64,000 bases of DNA from Frateuria flava (GCF_017837635.1 NZ_JAGJRS010000014.1:62001-126000), one strand, 5' to 3'; counted from the first letter of the stretch, positions 20,040 to 29,320 are shown. Program-made: numbers and translations. Notes: generated by a model not told the origin, from the letters alone.

Positions 20040-22685
20040 TCAGCCGGCGTGCTTGTCCAGCCACGCATCGATTTCGGGCAGGCGGTCTTCGCGGATCATC
20101 ATGCGGTACTTGATGTTCGCCACCACCTGTTCGGCCACGCGGCGGGACGTCGGCGCGATGTACTTCTGCGCGTAATCCTGGATCTTCTGGATCATCTCCG
20201 GCTTGGTCGAGCTGGCGCCCAACACCGGGTAGTAGCGGCTGCTGGAGGTCGAATCGACCAGCTTGTTGACCTGCTCGCGATGCGCCACGGCGAAGTCGAA
20301 CGCCATTTCCGGATGCTGGTAGCCGACGGCACGGATCATGCCCGCGCTGTTGGTGGCGCCCGGCTCGTCGGTAAGCGCCAGGTTGAGCGCACGCTGCGCC
20401 AGCGCATCGTTCTCCGGAATGGAGAGCATGCTGTAGAGCTGGTCCTTGATCAGCGGCGTGGTTTCGGCCTTGGCTTTCGCGTGCAGCTGGTCCCAGGTTG
20501 CCGGATCAGCCTTCTGCGCGACGATCGCGGTGATGGTCTTGCGCAACGCCACCGGCACGGCATCGGGGTTGCTCTTTTGTGCGGCGAAACGGCGGCGAGC
20601 CTCGTTGATGACCTGCTCATCGCCCAGGTCCGCCATCACGGCGATCAGCGACTGGCGCAGATTCGCGGTCGGCGCACCCTCGCCAGCCTTGGCTTCCCAA
20701 CCGATCTTTGCGAAGACCGGCTGCAACTGACCCAGCGCGAACGTGCGCAGGCGCTGCTGACGGGTCTGGTCGCCACGGTAGTAGTTGTCCAGCGAGGACA
20801 GGTAACCGGCCACCTCCGACCACACCTGCGGATCGGCATCGGCCGGGGTCGCGGTGATCAGCGCCAGCACGTTGGACACCGGCTCGTTGCCGGCCATGCC
20901 CAGCGCCCAGGTGTCACCCAGCAGGCCAAGCTGGTCGATCGGCGCGAGCTTGGCGAACTGGCCCTTCAGGGCATCGAAATTGTTCTGCGCGTACAGCGTG
21001 CGGTAGTAGCCCGTCTGGCCGGCGTTGACCAGCACCGGACCACAGCCGGGCACGGTCAGCGTGGCCTTTCCGTCCACCACGGTGCGCACCGTCTCGCCGC
21101 CGACCGTCTTGGCGATCACCGGCACGTGCCAGCGCAGCGGCTGCTTGTTCGGCCGGTCGCGGGTGAACTCGCCCTGGCGCAGCGCGATGGTGGTCTTGCC
21201 GTTGGAGCACGCCGCCGCGCGCACCTCGATCATCGGAATGCCCGGCTGCAGCGTGAAGTCATGCGCGATCTGCGTGATCGGCTTGCCGGCCGCGGCCTGC
21301 ACGGACTTCCACAGGTCATCGGACACCGTGTTGCCGTACGCGTGCGCCTTGATGTAATTGCGCACGCCGGTGCGCCAGGCCTCCTCGCCCACGTAGCCTT
21401 CCAGCATGTGGATCACCGCCTCACCCTTGGAGTAAGTAATCGCATCGAACGCCTGGCTGGCCTGCTCCACCGTCTCCACGTGCTGCACCACCGGATGGGT
21501 GGTGGCGACCGAGTCCTGCGACATGGCGCCTTCGCGCACGCCCACGGCATCCAGCTCCGTATGCCATTCCGGATGCAGCTTCTGCGTGGTGCGCGCGGCC
21601 ATCCACGAGGCGAAGCCTTCGTTGAGCCACAGGTCGTCCCACCAGTTCATCGTGACCAGGTCGCCGAACCACTGGTGCGCCATCTCGTGCGCGGCCACGT
21701 TGAACACACGCTCCTTGTCGCGCTGGGTGGAGATGTGCGGGTTCATCAGCAACGAATATTCAAAGGTAAAGATCGCGCCCCAGTTCTCCATCGCCGAGAA
21801 GAACTGGCTCTGGCCCGGCGCGGCGATGTTGTCCAGCTTCGGCAGCGGGTACGGCACGCCGAAGTAATCGTTGTATTCCTTCAGCACCAGCTTGGACGAA
21901 TCCAGCGCGAACTGCGCCTGGTCGATCATCCCCTTCTGCGTGATCACGCCGATCTCGGTGCCTTCGGTATTCAGCGTCGCGCGCTCGAAATCGCCCAGGC
22001 CGAAGAACAACAGGTAGGTCGACATCTTCGGCGACTGCCCGAAGCGCACTTCGGTCATGCCGTTGCCCAGGTCCTTCTGCGAGGCGATCGGCATGTTGCT
22101 CACCGCCATCTCGCCGCTGGGCACGTTGGCGGTCAGCGTGAAGGTCGCCTTGTAGTTCGGCTCGTCCCACGAGGGGATGAAGCGGCGCGCGTCGGAATTT
22201 TCGAACTGCGTGTACAGCGCACGCTTCTTGCCGGCCTTGGTGTCGTAATCCAGCGCGAAGATGCCGTTGGCCTGCGTGCCGATCTTGCCGGTGTAGGTCA
22301 TCGCCAGGCGGTAGGTGCCGGCGGGGATCGGGTGGTCGAAGGTGAAGGTCGCGGTCTGCGCCTTCTCATCCACCGAAATCTTCGGCGCGGCGAACGCCAT
22401 CTTGCCCTTCTCCGCCGTCAGCGACGCCTTGGAGAAGGTCAGGTCCGCGGCATTGAGCGTGATCGAGGGGGTCGGCTTGGTGACCGCCAGCGTGATCGTC
22501 ACCTGGCCGTCGAACGACAGCTTGTCCGCATGCGGCGTCACCGCCACGTCGTAGTGCGAAGGCACCACCCCGCGCGGCAACTGCGTCGTCGCCTCCCGCA
22601 CCTCGGCCGCTGAAGCGACCCCCAGCGGAGCCATGGAAAACCCGGCCAGGGCCAGGCAGATTGCGGTGGAGAGATGACGGCGCAT
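20040..22685 (-). CDS. Exported M1-family aminopeptidase
   Basis: 881 aa from the ATG encoding MRRHLSTAICLALAGF, which begins a clear Sec signal peptide (cleavage near VASA-AEV); the frame extends upstream but without a signal. It has the M1 exopeptidase motif (SAMENWGA) and zinc site HEMAH (His333, Glu334, His337) with the third ligand in LNEGFASW (near 356). An ERAP1-C-like helical domain follows, as in aminopeptidase N relatives. It probably trims peptides in the periplasm or outside the cell. It is transcribed alone and diverges from the YajG-like gene. Confidence 0.95.
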   Translation of the reverse strand: MRRHLSTAICLALAGFSMAPLGVASAAEVREATTQLPRGVVPSHYDVAVTPHADKLSFDGQVTITLAVTKPTPSITLNAADLTFSKASLTAEKGKMAFAAPKISVDEKAQTATFTFDHPIPAGTYRLAMTYTGKIGTQANGIFALDYDTKAGKKRALYTQFENSDARRFIPSWDEPNYKATFTLTANVPSGEMAVSNMPIASQKDLGNGMTEVRFGQSPKMSTYLLFFGLGDFERATLNTEGTEIGVITQKGMIDQAQFALDSSKLVLKEYNDYFGVPYPLPKLDNIAAPGQSQFFSAMENWGAIFTFEYSLLMNPHISTQRDKERVFNVAAHEMAHQWFGDLVTMNWWDDLWLNEGFASWMAARTTQKLHPEWHTELDAVGVREGAMSQDSVATTHPVVQHVETVEQASQAFDAITYSKGEAVIHMLEGYVGEEAWRTGVRNYIKAHAYGNTVSDDLWKSVQAAAGKPITQIAHDFTLQPGIPMIEVRAAACSNGKTTIALRQGEFTRDRPNKQPLRWHVPVIAKTVGGETVRTVVDGKATLTVPGCGPVLVNAGQTGYYRTLYAQNNFDALKGQFAKLAPIDQLGLLGDTWALGMAGNEPVSNVLALITATPADADPQVWSEVAGYLSSLDNYYRGDQTRQQRLRTFALGQLQPVFAKIGWEAKAGEGAPTANLRQSLIAVMADLGDEQVINEARRRFAAQKSNPDAVPVALRKTITAIVAQKADPATWDQLHAKAKAETTPLIKDQLYSMLSIPENDALAQRALNLALTDEPGATNSAGMIRAVGYQHPEMAFDFAVAHREQVNKLVDSTSSSRYYPVLGASSTKPEMIQKIQDYAQKYIAPTSRRVAEQVVANIKYRMMIREDRLPEIDAWLDKHAG

Positions 22686-23007
22686 AGGGGTCCTTGTGGG
22701 GATGAGCGGGACGAAGATCCGTGCAGGCGGCACCACGCGGGTGACGGACGGCACAGAGCCGCGCGAGTGTTGCCCGAGTGGGGCGTGGGCGGACACCGCC
22801 GGAAGTCATGGGGGCGTCGGGGCGCTCCCCACCCCGGGTTATGCTTGCCAGGCACTCAGCCGACGAAACAAGGGGATCGCGAGCGCAGAGCTTCAGGTGC
22901 TAGACGCGCCTGTGCAGGCGTTCGCCCGCGCTGCAAGTGAGCGCAGGTTCGTTCCCGAAGTCGCCGTCCGCGCTGGCGCATCGTTTCGCAATGTCAAAGG
23001 GGAAAAA
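22686..23007. other. Divergent intergenic region, aminopeptidase/YajG-like gene
   Basis: 322 bp with no credible gene. It must hold the divergent promoters. An AAAGGGG ribosome binding site for the plus-strand gene is at 22996-23002. I see no clear operator. Confidence 0.6.
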
Positions 23008-23667
23008 ATGAAGCATCTCGCTCGTGGCTTGACCATCGCCTTCGCGCTGGCCGTACTCTCCGGCTGCGCCACCTCACGCTCGCGGCTTACGCTTGACGTG
23101 CCCTCCCCGGGTTCGGCCGTGGTCAGCGGAGGCAAGCCCATCGTTATCGACGCCGTGCGCGATGCGCGTACGTTCGAAGCCGACCCGAACGATCCCAGCA
23201 CCCCCTCGCTGAAGAAAGGTGCGAGCTACCGGCTGGATGCCGAACAGCGCAAGCAGGCCATCGCCCGCAAGCGCGGCGGTTTCGGCCATGCCTTTGGCGA
23301 CATCCTGCTGCAGTCCGGCAACGTCGAGTTGCTGACACGGGAACTTGTGGTCAACGCCCTGGCCTCGCGTGGCTACAGCGTGGTGCCGTCGGAGAACGCG
23401 CCCTCGGATGCGCCGCACGTCAGCGTGGATATCCGCCAGTTCTGGGCCTGGTTCACCCCGGGCATGTGGAGTGCCAGCATCGAGGCGCGCGTCGAAACCC
23501 TGTTGGACATCGTCGATCCCAGGGGCAAGCGCCAGCTCGACGTGAAAGGCTACGGCTACAACGCCATCCAGGTGGCCCGCGACGCCAATTGGCAGCTGGC
23601 CTACGAGCGCGCCTTCAAGGACTATCTCAAGCAGTTCGACCAGGCCGCCGCGAACAACGGGCTCTGA
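23008..23667 (+). CDS. YajG-like lipoprotein
   Basis: 219 aa. It has a lipoprotein signal with lipobox LSGC (Cys near residue 20). The middle segment LLTRELVVNALASRGYSVV followed by VSVDIRQFWAWFTPGMWSASIEARVETLLDI resembles the YajG family of outer-membrane lipoproteins, whose function is unknown; the match is from memory and distant. The ATG has AAAGGGG 6 bp upstream. A 12-bp stem without T-run (23675-23707) follows the stop. It stands alone just left of the restriction-modification island. Confidence 0.6.
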   Translation: MKHLARGLTIAFALAVLSGCATSRSRLTLDVPSPGSAVVSGGKPIVIDAVRDARTFEADPNDPSTPSLKKGASYRLDAEQRKQAIARKRGGFGHAFGDILLQSGNVELLTRELVVNALASRGYSVVPSENAPSDAPHVSVDIRQFWAWFTPGMWSASIEARVETLLDIVDPRGKRQLDVKGYGYNAIQVARDANWQLAYERAFKDYLKQFDQAAANNGL

Positions 23668-23674
23668 ATCGGCC

Positions 23675-23707
23675 CGCCGAAGCTGCTGCTTCAAGGCAGC
23701 TTCGGCG
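23675..23707 (+). terminator. Stem-loop after the YajG-like gene
   Basis: Perfect 12-bp stem CGCCGAAGCTGC/GCAGCTTCGGCG with a 9-nt loop. No T-run follows, so it may act with Rho or as a 3' stabiliser. Confidence 0.6.
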
Positions 23708-23764
23708 GCTTCCAGACAACGACCGCAAGGATGCGGCGACGGCTCTGCGCACCAGCAAGACGAC

Positions 23765-26700
23765 CTAGCCAGCAACCCTGGAAGCGCCGGTAGAACGCAA
23801 GGACTCATACAGCTGTCCCGGCCCAAGCAGGATGTCCTTCAAGCCGTTGCGCACCCGCTCCGAGCCGAGCGCCTGACCGCTCATCAAGGAGTGCGCGTCG
23901 AGGGTATCGATGATCGCGTTGAGCAGCGCATCCTTCAGGTCGGGCGAGTTGGCGAACTGCTCCTTGCTGTTGCTGCTGGCCTGCTGCACCAGCGTCTCGT
24001 TCTCCAGCAGCTTGCCCTTGATCACGCCATTGACGTACAGCAGCTGGTCACCGTCGGTGAGGTCGCCCTCGAAGAGACCGTTGACTCGCTCGATGATCTC
24101 GGTGAGGTAGGCCTTTTCTTTCTCTTGCACTGAACCGCTTCCGAGAGCATCAATCGGCGGCAACTTGTAGCTGCCATCGGCATTGAGGCTGAGCGGTTGG
24201 CGTCCGGCGCTGCGCAGCGTGTGATGGGTCAGCACAACCTTGGACAGGTCCACCGTCTCGCGCTCGCGCCCGAACTCCAGCAGCGGGATCAGCCGCTTGT
24301 AGAAGAGGAAGCGCTTCTCGATGTCGGTGTTGCCGTAGTCGAGCATCTGCGAGAGGAAGGCATACAGGCGCACGTAGGCGCCCATGTCGCCCTTGAACAG
24401 CTGCAGCGCATCCATGATGTCCTTCTGCGATTGCGCCGCCGGCTCGTCGCCGCGGGCCAGCGCATCGGCACGGGCGAGCTGGGCGGCACGGTAACGCTTG
24501 AGGAGACGGTCGGCGACCGGCGCCATCGCGGCACTGAGCTGTGCCTGCGTGGCGTTCGGGTCGGTCTCGATCCTGGCCACTCGATCCACTTCGAAGTCGT
24601 CGTAGTGGCCACTGGCGTCGAGCTTGGCGCGCAGGTCGAACACCAGGTGCGGATCGGTGGCCGCTTCCAGCTCGGCAGTGGCGTAGTAGGTCTTGAACGC
24701 CTTGAGAATCTCTGCCGCCTCGTTGACGAAGTCGAGGATGTAGGTGGTGTCCTTGCCCGGATGCGCGCGGTTGAGGCGCGACAGCGTCTGCACCGCCTGG
24801 ATGCCGCCCAGCAGCTTGTCCACATACATGCCGCACAGCAGCGGCTGGTCGAAGCCGGTCTGGAACTTGTTGGCCACCAGCAGCAGGTGGTAATCCGGCT
24901 GGGCAAAGGCGTCGCGGATGTCGCGCCCTTTCAGGCCGGGATTGAGATGCGCGCTGGTTTCGGCGACCGGCTCCGGATAACTGTCCGGGTCGTTCACCTC
25001 GCCGGAAAATGCCACCAGCACGCCCAGCGGGTAGTTCTGCCGCGCGATGTACTCGCGCACGGCCTTCTGCCAGCGCACCGCCTCCTTGCGGCTGCCGACC
25101 ACCACCATCGCCTTGGCCTTGCCGTCCAGCAGCGGCTGCACGTGCTCGCGGTAGTGTTCCACCACGATCTGCACCTTGGCGGCGATGTTGTAGGGATGCA
25201 GGCGTACCCACTGCATGATCCCCTTCATCGCTGCGCTGCGCTCGACCTCGGCCTGGTCGTATTCCTTGCCTTCGTGGGCCAGTCGGAACGCCAGTTTGTA
25301 CGGGGTGTAGTTGCGCAGCACGTCGAGGATGAAACCCTCCTCGATCGCCTGCCGCATCGAATACACGTGGAATGGCAGCGGCAGCCCATCCGGCCCCGGC
25401 CGCCCGAACAGCTCCAGCGTCTTGGCCTTGGGTGTGGCGGTGAACGCCACGTAGGTCAGCCCCTGCTGACCGCCGACGCGGGCGGCCATGCCTGCGGCCA
25501 GCATGGTTTCGGTGTCCACCTCGCCGCCGTCCTGCAGCTCGGCCCACTCTTGTGCGCTCAGCAACTGCTTGAGCTTGGCGGCGGATTCGCCCGTCTGCGA
25601 GCTGTGCGCCTCGTCGGCGATCACCGCGAAGCGCTTGCCTTCGGTGGTGGCCAGCTCCTGCGCGGCGCTCATCGCGGCGGGGAAGGTCTGGATGGTGCAG
25701 ACGATGATCTTCTTGCCCGCCTCCAGCGCGGCCTTCAGCTGCGCACTCTTGCTGCCGCGCTCGCTGGTGATGGTTTCGACCACGCCGGCGGTGCGCTCGA
25801 AATCGAAGATCGCCTCCTGCAGCTGCGCGTCCAGCACGTTGCGGTCGGACACCACCAGCACGCTGTCGAACAGCTTGGTGCTCCCCTGGTCGTGCAGGTC
25901 GGCGAGAAAGTGCGCGCTCCAGGCAATGGAATTGGTCTTGCCCGAGCCAGCCGAATGCTGGATGAGATACCGCTGCCCCGGCCCGTTGGCGCGCACGTCG
26001 GCCACCAGCTTCCGTGTCGCATCAAGCTGGTGGTAGCGCGGAAAGATCACGCTGCTGAGACGCTTCTTGTCGTCGCGCTTGCCGATCAGGTAACGGCCCA
26101 GGATCTCCAGCCAGCTGTCGCGCGCCCACACCTGCTCCCACAGGTAGGCGGTGGCGAAGCCGTTCGGGTTCGGCGGATTGCCCGCACCGCCGTCGTGCCC
26201 CAGGTTGAACGGCAGGAAGCGCGTGGCCGGGCCGGCCAGCCGCGTAGTCATCATCGCCTCGGCCTGGCTCACCGCGAAATGCACCAGCGCGCCGCCGGGG
26301 AAGGACAGCAACGGCTCGGCCACGCCGCCCTTGGGATGTGGATGCCGGTCGTAGCGGTACTGGTCCACCGCGTCGCCCACGCTCTGGGTAAAGTCGGACT
26401 TGAGCTCCGCCGTCGCCACCGCGATGCCGTTGACGAACAGCACCAGGTCCAGCGCGTCGTTGGGGTTGTTCGGCGAGTGCTTTACCTGCCGCACCACGCG
26501 CAGGCGGTTCGCTGCGTAGCGCTGCTCCAGCTCGGGGTTCATCGCCAGTGCCGGCTTGAACTGCACCAGCGCCAGCGGCGCCTTCAGCCCGACCATCTCC
26601 ACGCCGCGGCGCAGCACCTCCAGCGTGCCGCGCTCGTCCAGGCTCTTGCGCACGCGCTCGGCAATGCGGGCCGCCGTTGCCGGACCGTGCGCTTTGGTCA

Positions 26701-26872
26701 GGCGCTCCCAGGCCTCTGGCTGGGTCGCCTCGATCCAGGCCAGCAGGTCCGGCAGGTAGAGGCCGTGCGTGCGGTCGTGTTGCTGGGCGTCGCCCTCGGC
26801 GTAGAGCCACCCGTGCGCGGCAAGGTGCTCGCAGATTTCGCGCTCGAAGTGGTGCTCGCGATGCAGATTCAT
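23765..26872 (-). CDS. hsdR: Type I restriction enzyme subunit R (HsdR)
   Basis: 1035-aa motor/nuclease subunit of a type I restriction system. The N-terminal PD-(D/E)XK nuclease has Asp142, Glu156 and Lys158 (DLVLFVNG, AELK), with QSVGDAVDQYRY as the downstream QxxxY motif. The SF2 helicase follows: P-loop GSGKT at 309-313, DEAH in VIADEAHSS, motif III FTATPK. The C-terminal helical domain contacts the methylase. The ATG overlaps the stop of the AbiEii-like gene by 4 bp (ATGA). All motifs are intact, so the subunit looks functional. A second partial copy of its first codons lies at 28237-28299. Confidence 0.96.
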   Translation of the reverse strand: MNLHREHHFEREICEHLAAHGWLYAEGDAQQHDRTHGLYLPDLLAWIEATQPEAWERLTKAHGPATAARIAERVRKSLDERGTLEVLRRGVEMVGLKAPLALVQFKPALAMNPELEQRYAANRLRVVRQVKHSPNNPNDALDLVLFVNGIAVATAELKSDFTQSVGDAVDQYRYDRHPHPKGGVAEPLLSFPGGALVHFAVSQAEAMMTTRLAGPATRFLPFNLGHDGGAGNPPNPNGFATAYLWEQVWARDSWLEILGRYLIGKRDDKKRLSSVIFPRYHQLDATRKLVADVRANGPGQRYLIQHSAGSGKTNSIAWSAHFLADLHDQGSTKLFDSVLVVSDRNVLDAQLQEAIFDFERTAGVVETITSERGSKSAQLKAALEAGKKIIVCTIQTFPAAMSAAQELATTEGKRFAVIADEAHSSQTGESAAKLKQLLSAQEWAELQDGGEVDTETMLAAGMAARVGGQQGLTYVAFTATPKAKTLELFGRPGPDGLPLPFHVYSMRQAIEEGFILDVLRNYTPYKLAFRLAHEGKEYDQAEVERSAAMKGIMQWVRLHPYNIAAKVQIVVEHYREHVQPLLDGKAKAMVVVGSRKEAVRWQKAVREYIARQNYPLGVLVAFSGEVNDPDSYPEPVAETSAHLNPGLKGRDIRDAFAQPDYHLLLVANKFQTGFDQPLLCGMYVDKLLGGIQAVQTLSRLNRAHPGKDTTYILDFVNEAAEILKAFKTYYATAELEAATDPHLVFDLRAKLDASGHYDDFEVDRVARIETDPNATQAQLSAAMAPVADRLLKRYRAAQLARADALARGDEPAAQSQKDIMDALQLFKGDMGAYVRLYAFLSQMLDYGNTDIEKRFLFYKRLIPLLEFGRERETVDLSKVVLTHHTLRSAGRQPLSLNADGSYKLPPIDALGSGSVQEKEKAYLTEIIERVNGLFEGDLTDGDQLLYVNGVIKGKLLENETLVQQASSNSKEQFANSPDLKDALLNAIIDTLDAHSLMSGQALGSERVRNGLKDILLGPGQLYESLRSTGASRVAG

Positions 26873-27582
26873 GCCCTACCTTCCCCTGTCTGTTCCTGCC
26901 CCTGCGCCATCGCCTGCAGGCGACTGGCGACCACGTCCGCGCGCTCCGGCTCGGCGATCAAGCCGGGCAGCACATCGGTGAAGCCCGGCCGCGCCAGCAA
27001 ATCGGCGAACGCGGCGGCGATGGCTTGCCGCACGTCCTGCGCCGCCTCTGCCACTTCCCTTACCAGCTCCTCGCGCCCATCGACAACGTTCAGCACGTCT
27101 TCCAGGTCGTGGCTGGCCAGCACATCACCGCGCCCCCGACTCGCGAACGCCTCCAACTTGGTCGCCACAAAGGCCACCGCGGTCGCCAACCGGATCTGCA
27201 GCCCCTCGCCCAGCGCCACCCTTTGCGCGGTGCCCACCGTATAGGGATACCAGCGGTTGGCAAAGCCCAGCACATCCGGGCTTTCCGGCATCAGGTCGAA
27301 CACCGCACCGGAATCGCGATGGATCCAGCGACAGATCACGCTGCTGTCCGCATCCTCCTGAAAGCCGCGACGGGCCAGCTCGCGCTGCATGCGCTGGAAC
27401 TGCGCCCGCCCGGCCTGCGCCACCGCATCCACATCGCGGGTCGCGCGCACGCCTTCGGCCAGCGGGTCTGTCACCAGCAGGCCAGCCACTGCACCACCGA
27501 GAAACACCACCTGCTCCCTCAGGTCGCCCAACGCCTGCGCGATCGTGCGCAGGGTGGGCAGGTTCGGGTCATCCCTGCGCAT
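26869..27582 (-). CDS. AbiEii/DUF1814-like nucleotidyltransferase (possible toxin)
   Basis: 237 aa. The N-terminal half carries a degenerate nucleotidyltransferase signature, FLGGAVAGLL (Gly29-Gly30), then RATRDVDAV with the Asp50/Asp52 pair. The segment ATKLEAFASRGRGDVLASHDLEDVL resembles the K-x-A-x-R...D..DL pattern of AbiEii/AbiGii-type toxins. It overlaps the upstream HTH gene by 14 bp and hsdR by 4 bp. The pairing with a small winged-helix protein is like AbiEi/AbiEii. Its role as a toxin inside the R-M operon is inference. Confidence 0.7.
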   Translation of the reverse strand: MRRDDPNLPTLRTIAQALGDLREQVVFLGGAVAGLLVTDPLAEGVRATRDVDAVAQAGRAQFQRMQRELARRGFQEDADSSVICRWIHRDSGAVFDLMPESPDVLGFANRWYPYTVGTAQRVALGEGLQIRLATAVAFVATKLEAFASRGRGDVLASHDLEDVLNVVDGREELVREVAEAAQDVRQAIAAAFADLLARPGFTDVLPGLIAEPERADVVASRLQAMAQGQEQTGEGRA

Positions 27583-28102
27583 CCGTTCGCTCCAGCTCCT
27601 TGGTCAACAGGTCGGTGGCCAGCGATCGCTCGCGCGCGCGGCCCGCGCGGATCGCGTCCTGCAAGGCCAGCAGACGGTGCAAGGCGGGATCGAGCAGCGC
27701 GGCCTGCGGTGCCGAACGGTAGATCGGCGACAGACTCGGCCCCTTGGCCTTGCCCGCCGGATGCGCCCACACCGGCACTTCGCTGGCTGCCGCGGTGATC
27801 TTTCCGGCCAGGGGTTCCACGCCAAACGATGTCGGCAACCCGCGCTTTACCGGCCCGGGCTGCGCGGGCCAGACATAGCGCACGCCATGAACAGCGAACT
27901 CGGTCAGCGCCGGACGCACGGGCGCCCAGTCGCCGCGACCGCGCACCACCCCCAGCCCCGCGGCAATGGCGCGCTGAACGCTGCGATGGGCTTGCGATGG
28001 GCTGAGCCCAAGGTCATTGCCCAAGGCTGCGTAAGTCCAGCGCTGCCCGGGATGGGCCGCCGCCTTGAACAGCACGAGAAGATCCTGGGGCTTCAGTTCC
28101 AT
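27569..28102 (-). CDS. Winged-helix protein paired with the AbiEii-like gene (possible antitoxin)
   Basis: 177 aa from the ATG at 28102, preceded by GGAG. The N-terminal 60 residues look like a winged helix (TYAALGNDLGLSPSQAHRSVQRAIAAGL). The rest has no family I recognise. It overlaps the nucleotidyltransferase gene by 14 bp, the usual antitoxin-first order. An AT-rich stretch with repeated GGAAT/ATTCC words (28115-28138) sits just upstream and could be its operator. It interrupts what looks like an older HEPN-hsdR junction. Confidence 0.6.
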   Translation of the reverse strand: MELKPQDLLVLFKAAAHPGQRWTYAALGNDLGLSPSQAHRSVQRAIAAGLGVVRGRGDWAPVRPALTEFAVHGVRYVWPAQPGPVKRGLPTSFGVEPLAGKITAAASEVPVWAHPAGKAKGPSLSPIYRSAPQAALLDPALHRLLALQDAIRAGRARERSLATDLLTKELERTDAQG

Positions 28103-28114
28103 TGGAGGCGCTCC

Positions 28115-28138
28115 ACATTCTGGAATATGGAATATCAA
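28115..28138 (-). promoter_or_regulatory. AT-rich candidate operator of the HTH/AbiEii-like pair
   Basis: ATTCTGGAATATGGAAT contains the near-palindrome ATTC-TG-GAAT and a second GGAAT 7 bp on. It is strikingly AT-rich for this window and lies 13-36 bp upstream of the start codon. An autoregulatory site is a reasonable guess. Confidence 0.35.
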
Positions 28139-28236
28139 CCACCCGCGCAGTTGATGCAAGCAGTGGCGGACGCTGCCGGTGAACGTCATGCGGCGGTAAA
28201 TTGCTCGAACTGTCAGGCGGTGCGGCCTGCATGCAG

Positions 28237-28299
28237 CTACCGGGTAGCAAGGTGCTCGCAGGTCCCGTGCTCGGAGTAGGTATCGCGGTGCAGGTTCAT
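28237..28299 (-). pseudogene. Remnant of an hsdR 5' end
   Basis: A 20-codon frame, MNLHRDTYSEHGTCEHLATR, ends in TAG. Over 53 gapless bases it is about 79% identical to the first bases of the intact hsdR at 26872 (MNLHREHHFEREICEHLA), and the ATG overlaps the upstream HEPN stop by 4 bp exactly as hsdR overlaps its own upstream gene. Similarity stops abruptly near 28246. It looks like the original HEPN-hsdR junction left behind when the HTH/AbiEii pair entered. Confidence 0.75.
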
Positions 28300-28743
28300 G
28301 CGTCACCCAGCAGGTCAGGATGCCGCTCGCGCAACCCCGTTCGGTATGCGCCAGCAGTTTGCTCGCTTCGTCCAGACACGAGGCCAGCGTGGCGTCGGAA
28401 AGGGGTCGCCCTCGTAATCGCTCAGGTTGCGCTGCTTGCGCAGGGCATCCAGCACGATCACCGTCGCCGGCGACACGCCCATGGTGAGGGTCAGGCACTG
28501 GATCGCGGTCTGGTGATGGCCCGGCTGCCTGGTCGCGGTGCGGTAGCCGTTGGCCCACAGGCCGAGCATCGCGCACTGCATCAGGCACTTGTAGGCCGCA
28601 TCGAAGCGGTTGTCGGGACTGATCGCCGCCACCCGCGCATCGGCGAGGTTGCGCCGTGCCGCGTCCAGCAACTTGCGGATCGCCGCGCCATCAGGCGCGT
28701 GGGCCAGCAACCGCTTGATCGCCAGCAAGTTCTGCAAGGTCAT
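28296..28743 (-). pseudogene. HEPN-domain toxin gene with two frameshifts
   Basis: The N-terminal 118 codons read as a HEPN protein ending in the diagnostic LRKQRNLSDYEGDP. The frame then shifts twice. After the C4 run on the coding strand (plus 28402-28405) the sense continues in the next frame as LSDATLASCLDEASKLLAHTER. After the G run (plus 28335-28338) it continues in the third as LRERHPDLLGDA followed by TGA at 28296-28298. Restoring one base at each run gives a continuous protein of about 150 aa. It overlaps its MNT partner by 53 bp. Both lesions sit in short homopolymers, so sequencing error must be excluded. Confidence 0.75.
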
Positions 28744-29320
28744 CCTTGTCTCCTGTCAGGAACACCTTAGGCTGGTCCAGCACCCGGCGCACGAACGCCT
28801 CGCCCGCGTCGACACGGCGGCGGAACTCCACCGTGGTGTAGAGCACCGGGTTGATCTCGCGCTGCAACGCCTGCTGCACGGGATACATCGCCTGCACCAG
28901 CTCGGCGAAGCCGACCTCGCCGACCACCAGCAGGTCGATGTCGCTGCCCGCCGACTGCGTGCCGCGCGCCATCGAGCCGAACACCACCGCCACCCGAATC
29001 CGGCTTGCCAGCGGCGCCAGCGCCTCGCGCAGCACCGGCGCCATGCCGTGGGTCTTGCGGAACATCGAGGCCAGCTCGCCGAACAGCGGGCATTGCGCGT
29101 TGGCCTGGTAGCGCACCTGGTTGCCCTGCTCGCGCCGCTCCAGCAAACCCGCCTCGGTCAGCTTGTCCAGCTCGCGCCCCAGCGTGCCGGCGTGGGTGCC
29201 GGTGAGGCGCGCCAGCTCGCGCAGGTGGAAGCTGGCCTCCGGTTCGAGCAACAGCACCACCAGCACCCGTTGGCGGGTGGCGGAGAAAAGCAAATCCATC
29301 GCGGCGGAAGTGTTGCTCAT
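28691..29320 (-). CDS. MNT-type nucleotidyltransferase antitoxin with N-terminal winged helix
   Basis: 209 aa. An ArsR/MarR-like winged helix (about residues 8-80, FHLRELARLTGTHAGTLGRELDKL) precedes a minimal nucleotidyltransferase with GSMARG at 115-120 and the metal-binding DID (Asp127, Asp129). In HEPN-MNT modules the MNT protein neutralises the HEPN RNase, in studied cases by AMP-ylating it. Its HEPN partner follows with a 53-bp overlap but is frameshifted. The MNT active site here is intact. The fused DNA-binding domain suggests it also represses its own operon. Confidence 0.85.
   Translation of the reverse strand: MSNTSAAMDLLFSATRQRVLVVLLLEPEASFHLRELARLTGTHAGTLGRELDKLTEAGLLERREQGNQVRYQANAQCPLFGELASMFRKTHGMAPVLREALAPLASRIRVAVVFGSMARGTQSAGSDIDLLVVGEVGFAELVQAMYPVQQALQREINPVLYTTVEFRRRVDAGEAFVRRVLDQPKVFLTGDKDDLAELAGDQAVAGPRA

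Noticed and set aside
20049-22613. 854-codon plus-strand frame opposite the aminopeptidase gene
   Set aside because: It is an antisense shadow in a GC-rich gene; composition is Arg/His/Leu-rich and matches no family, while the minus strand has full M1 motifs.
24197-27244. 1015-codon plus-strand frame opposite hsdR
   Set aside because: Antisense shadow of hsdR and the AbiEii-like gene; no family features.
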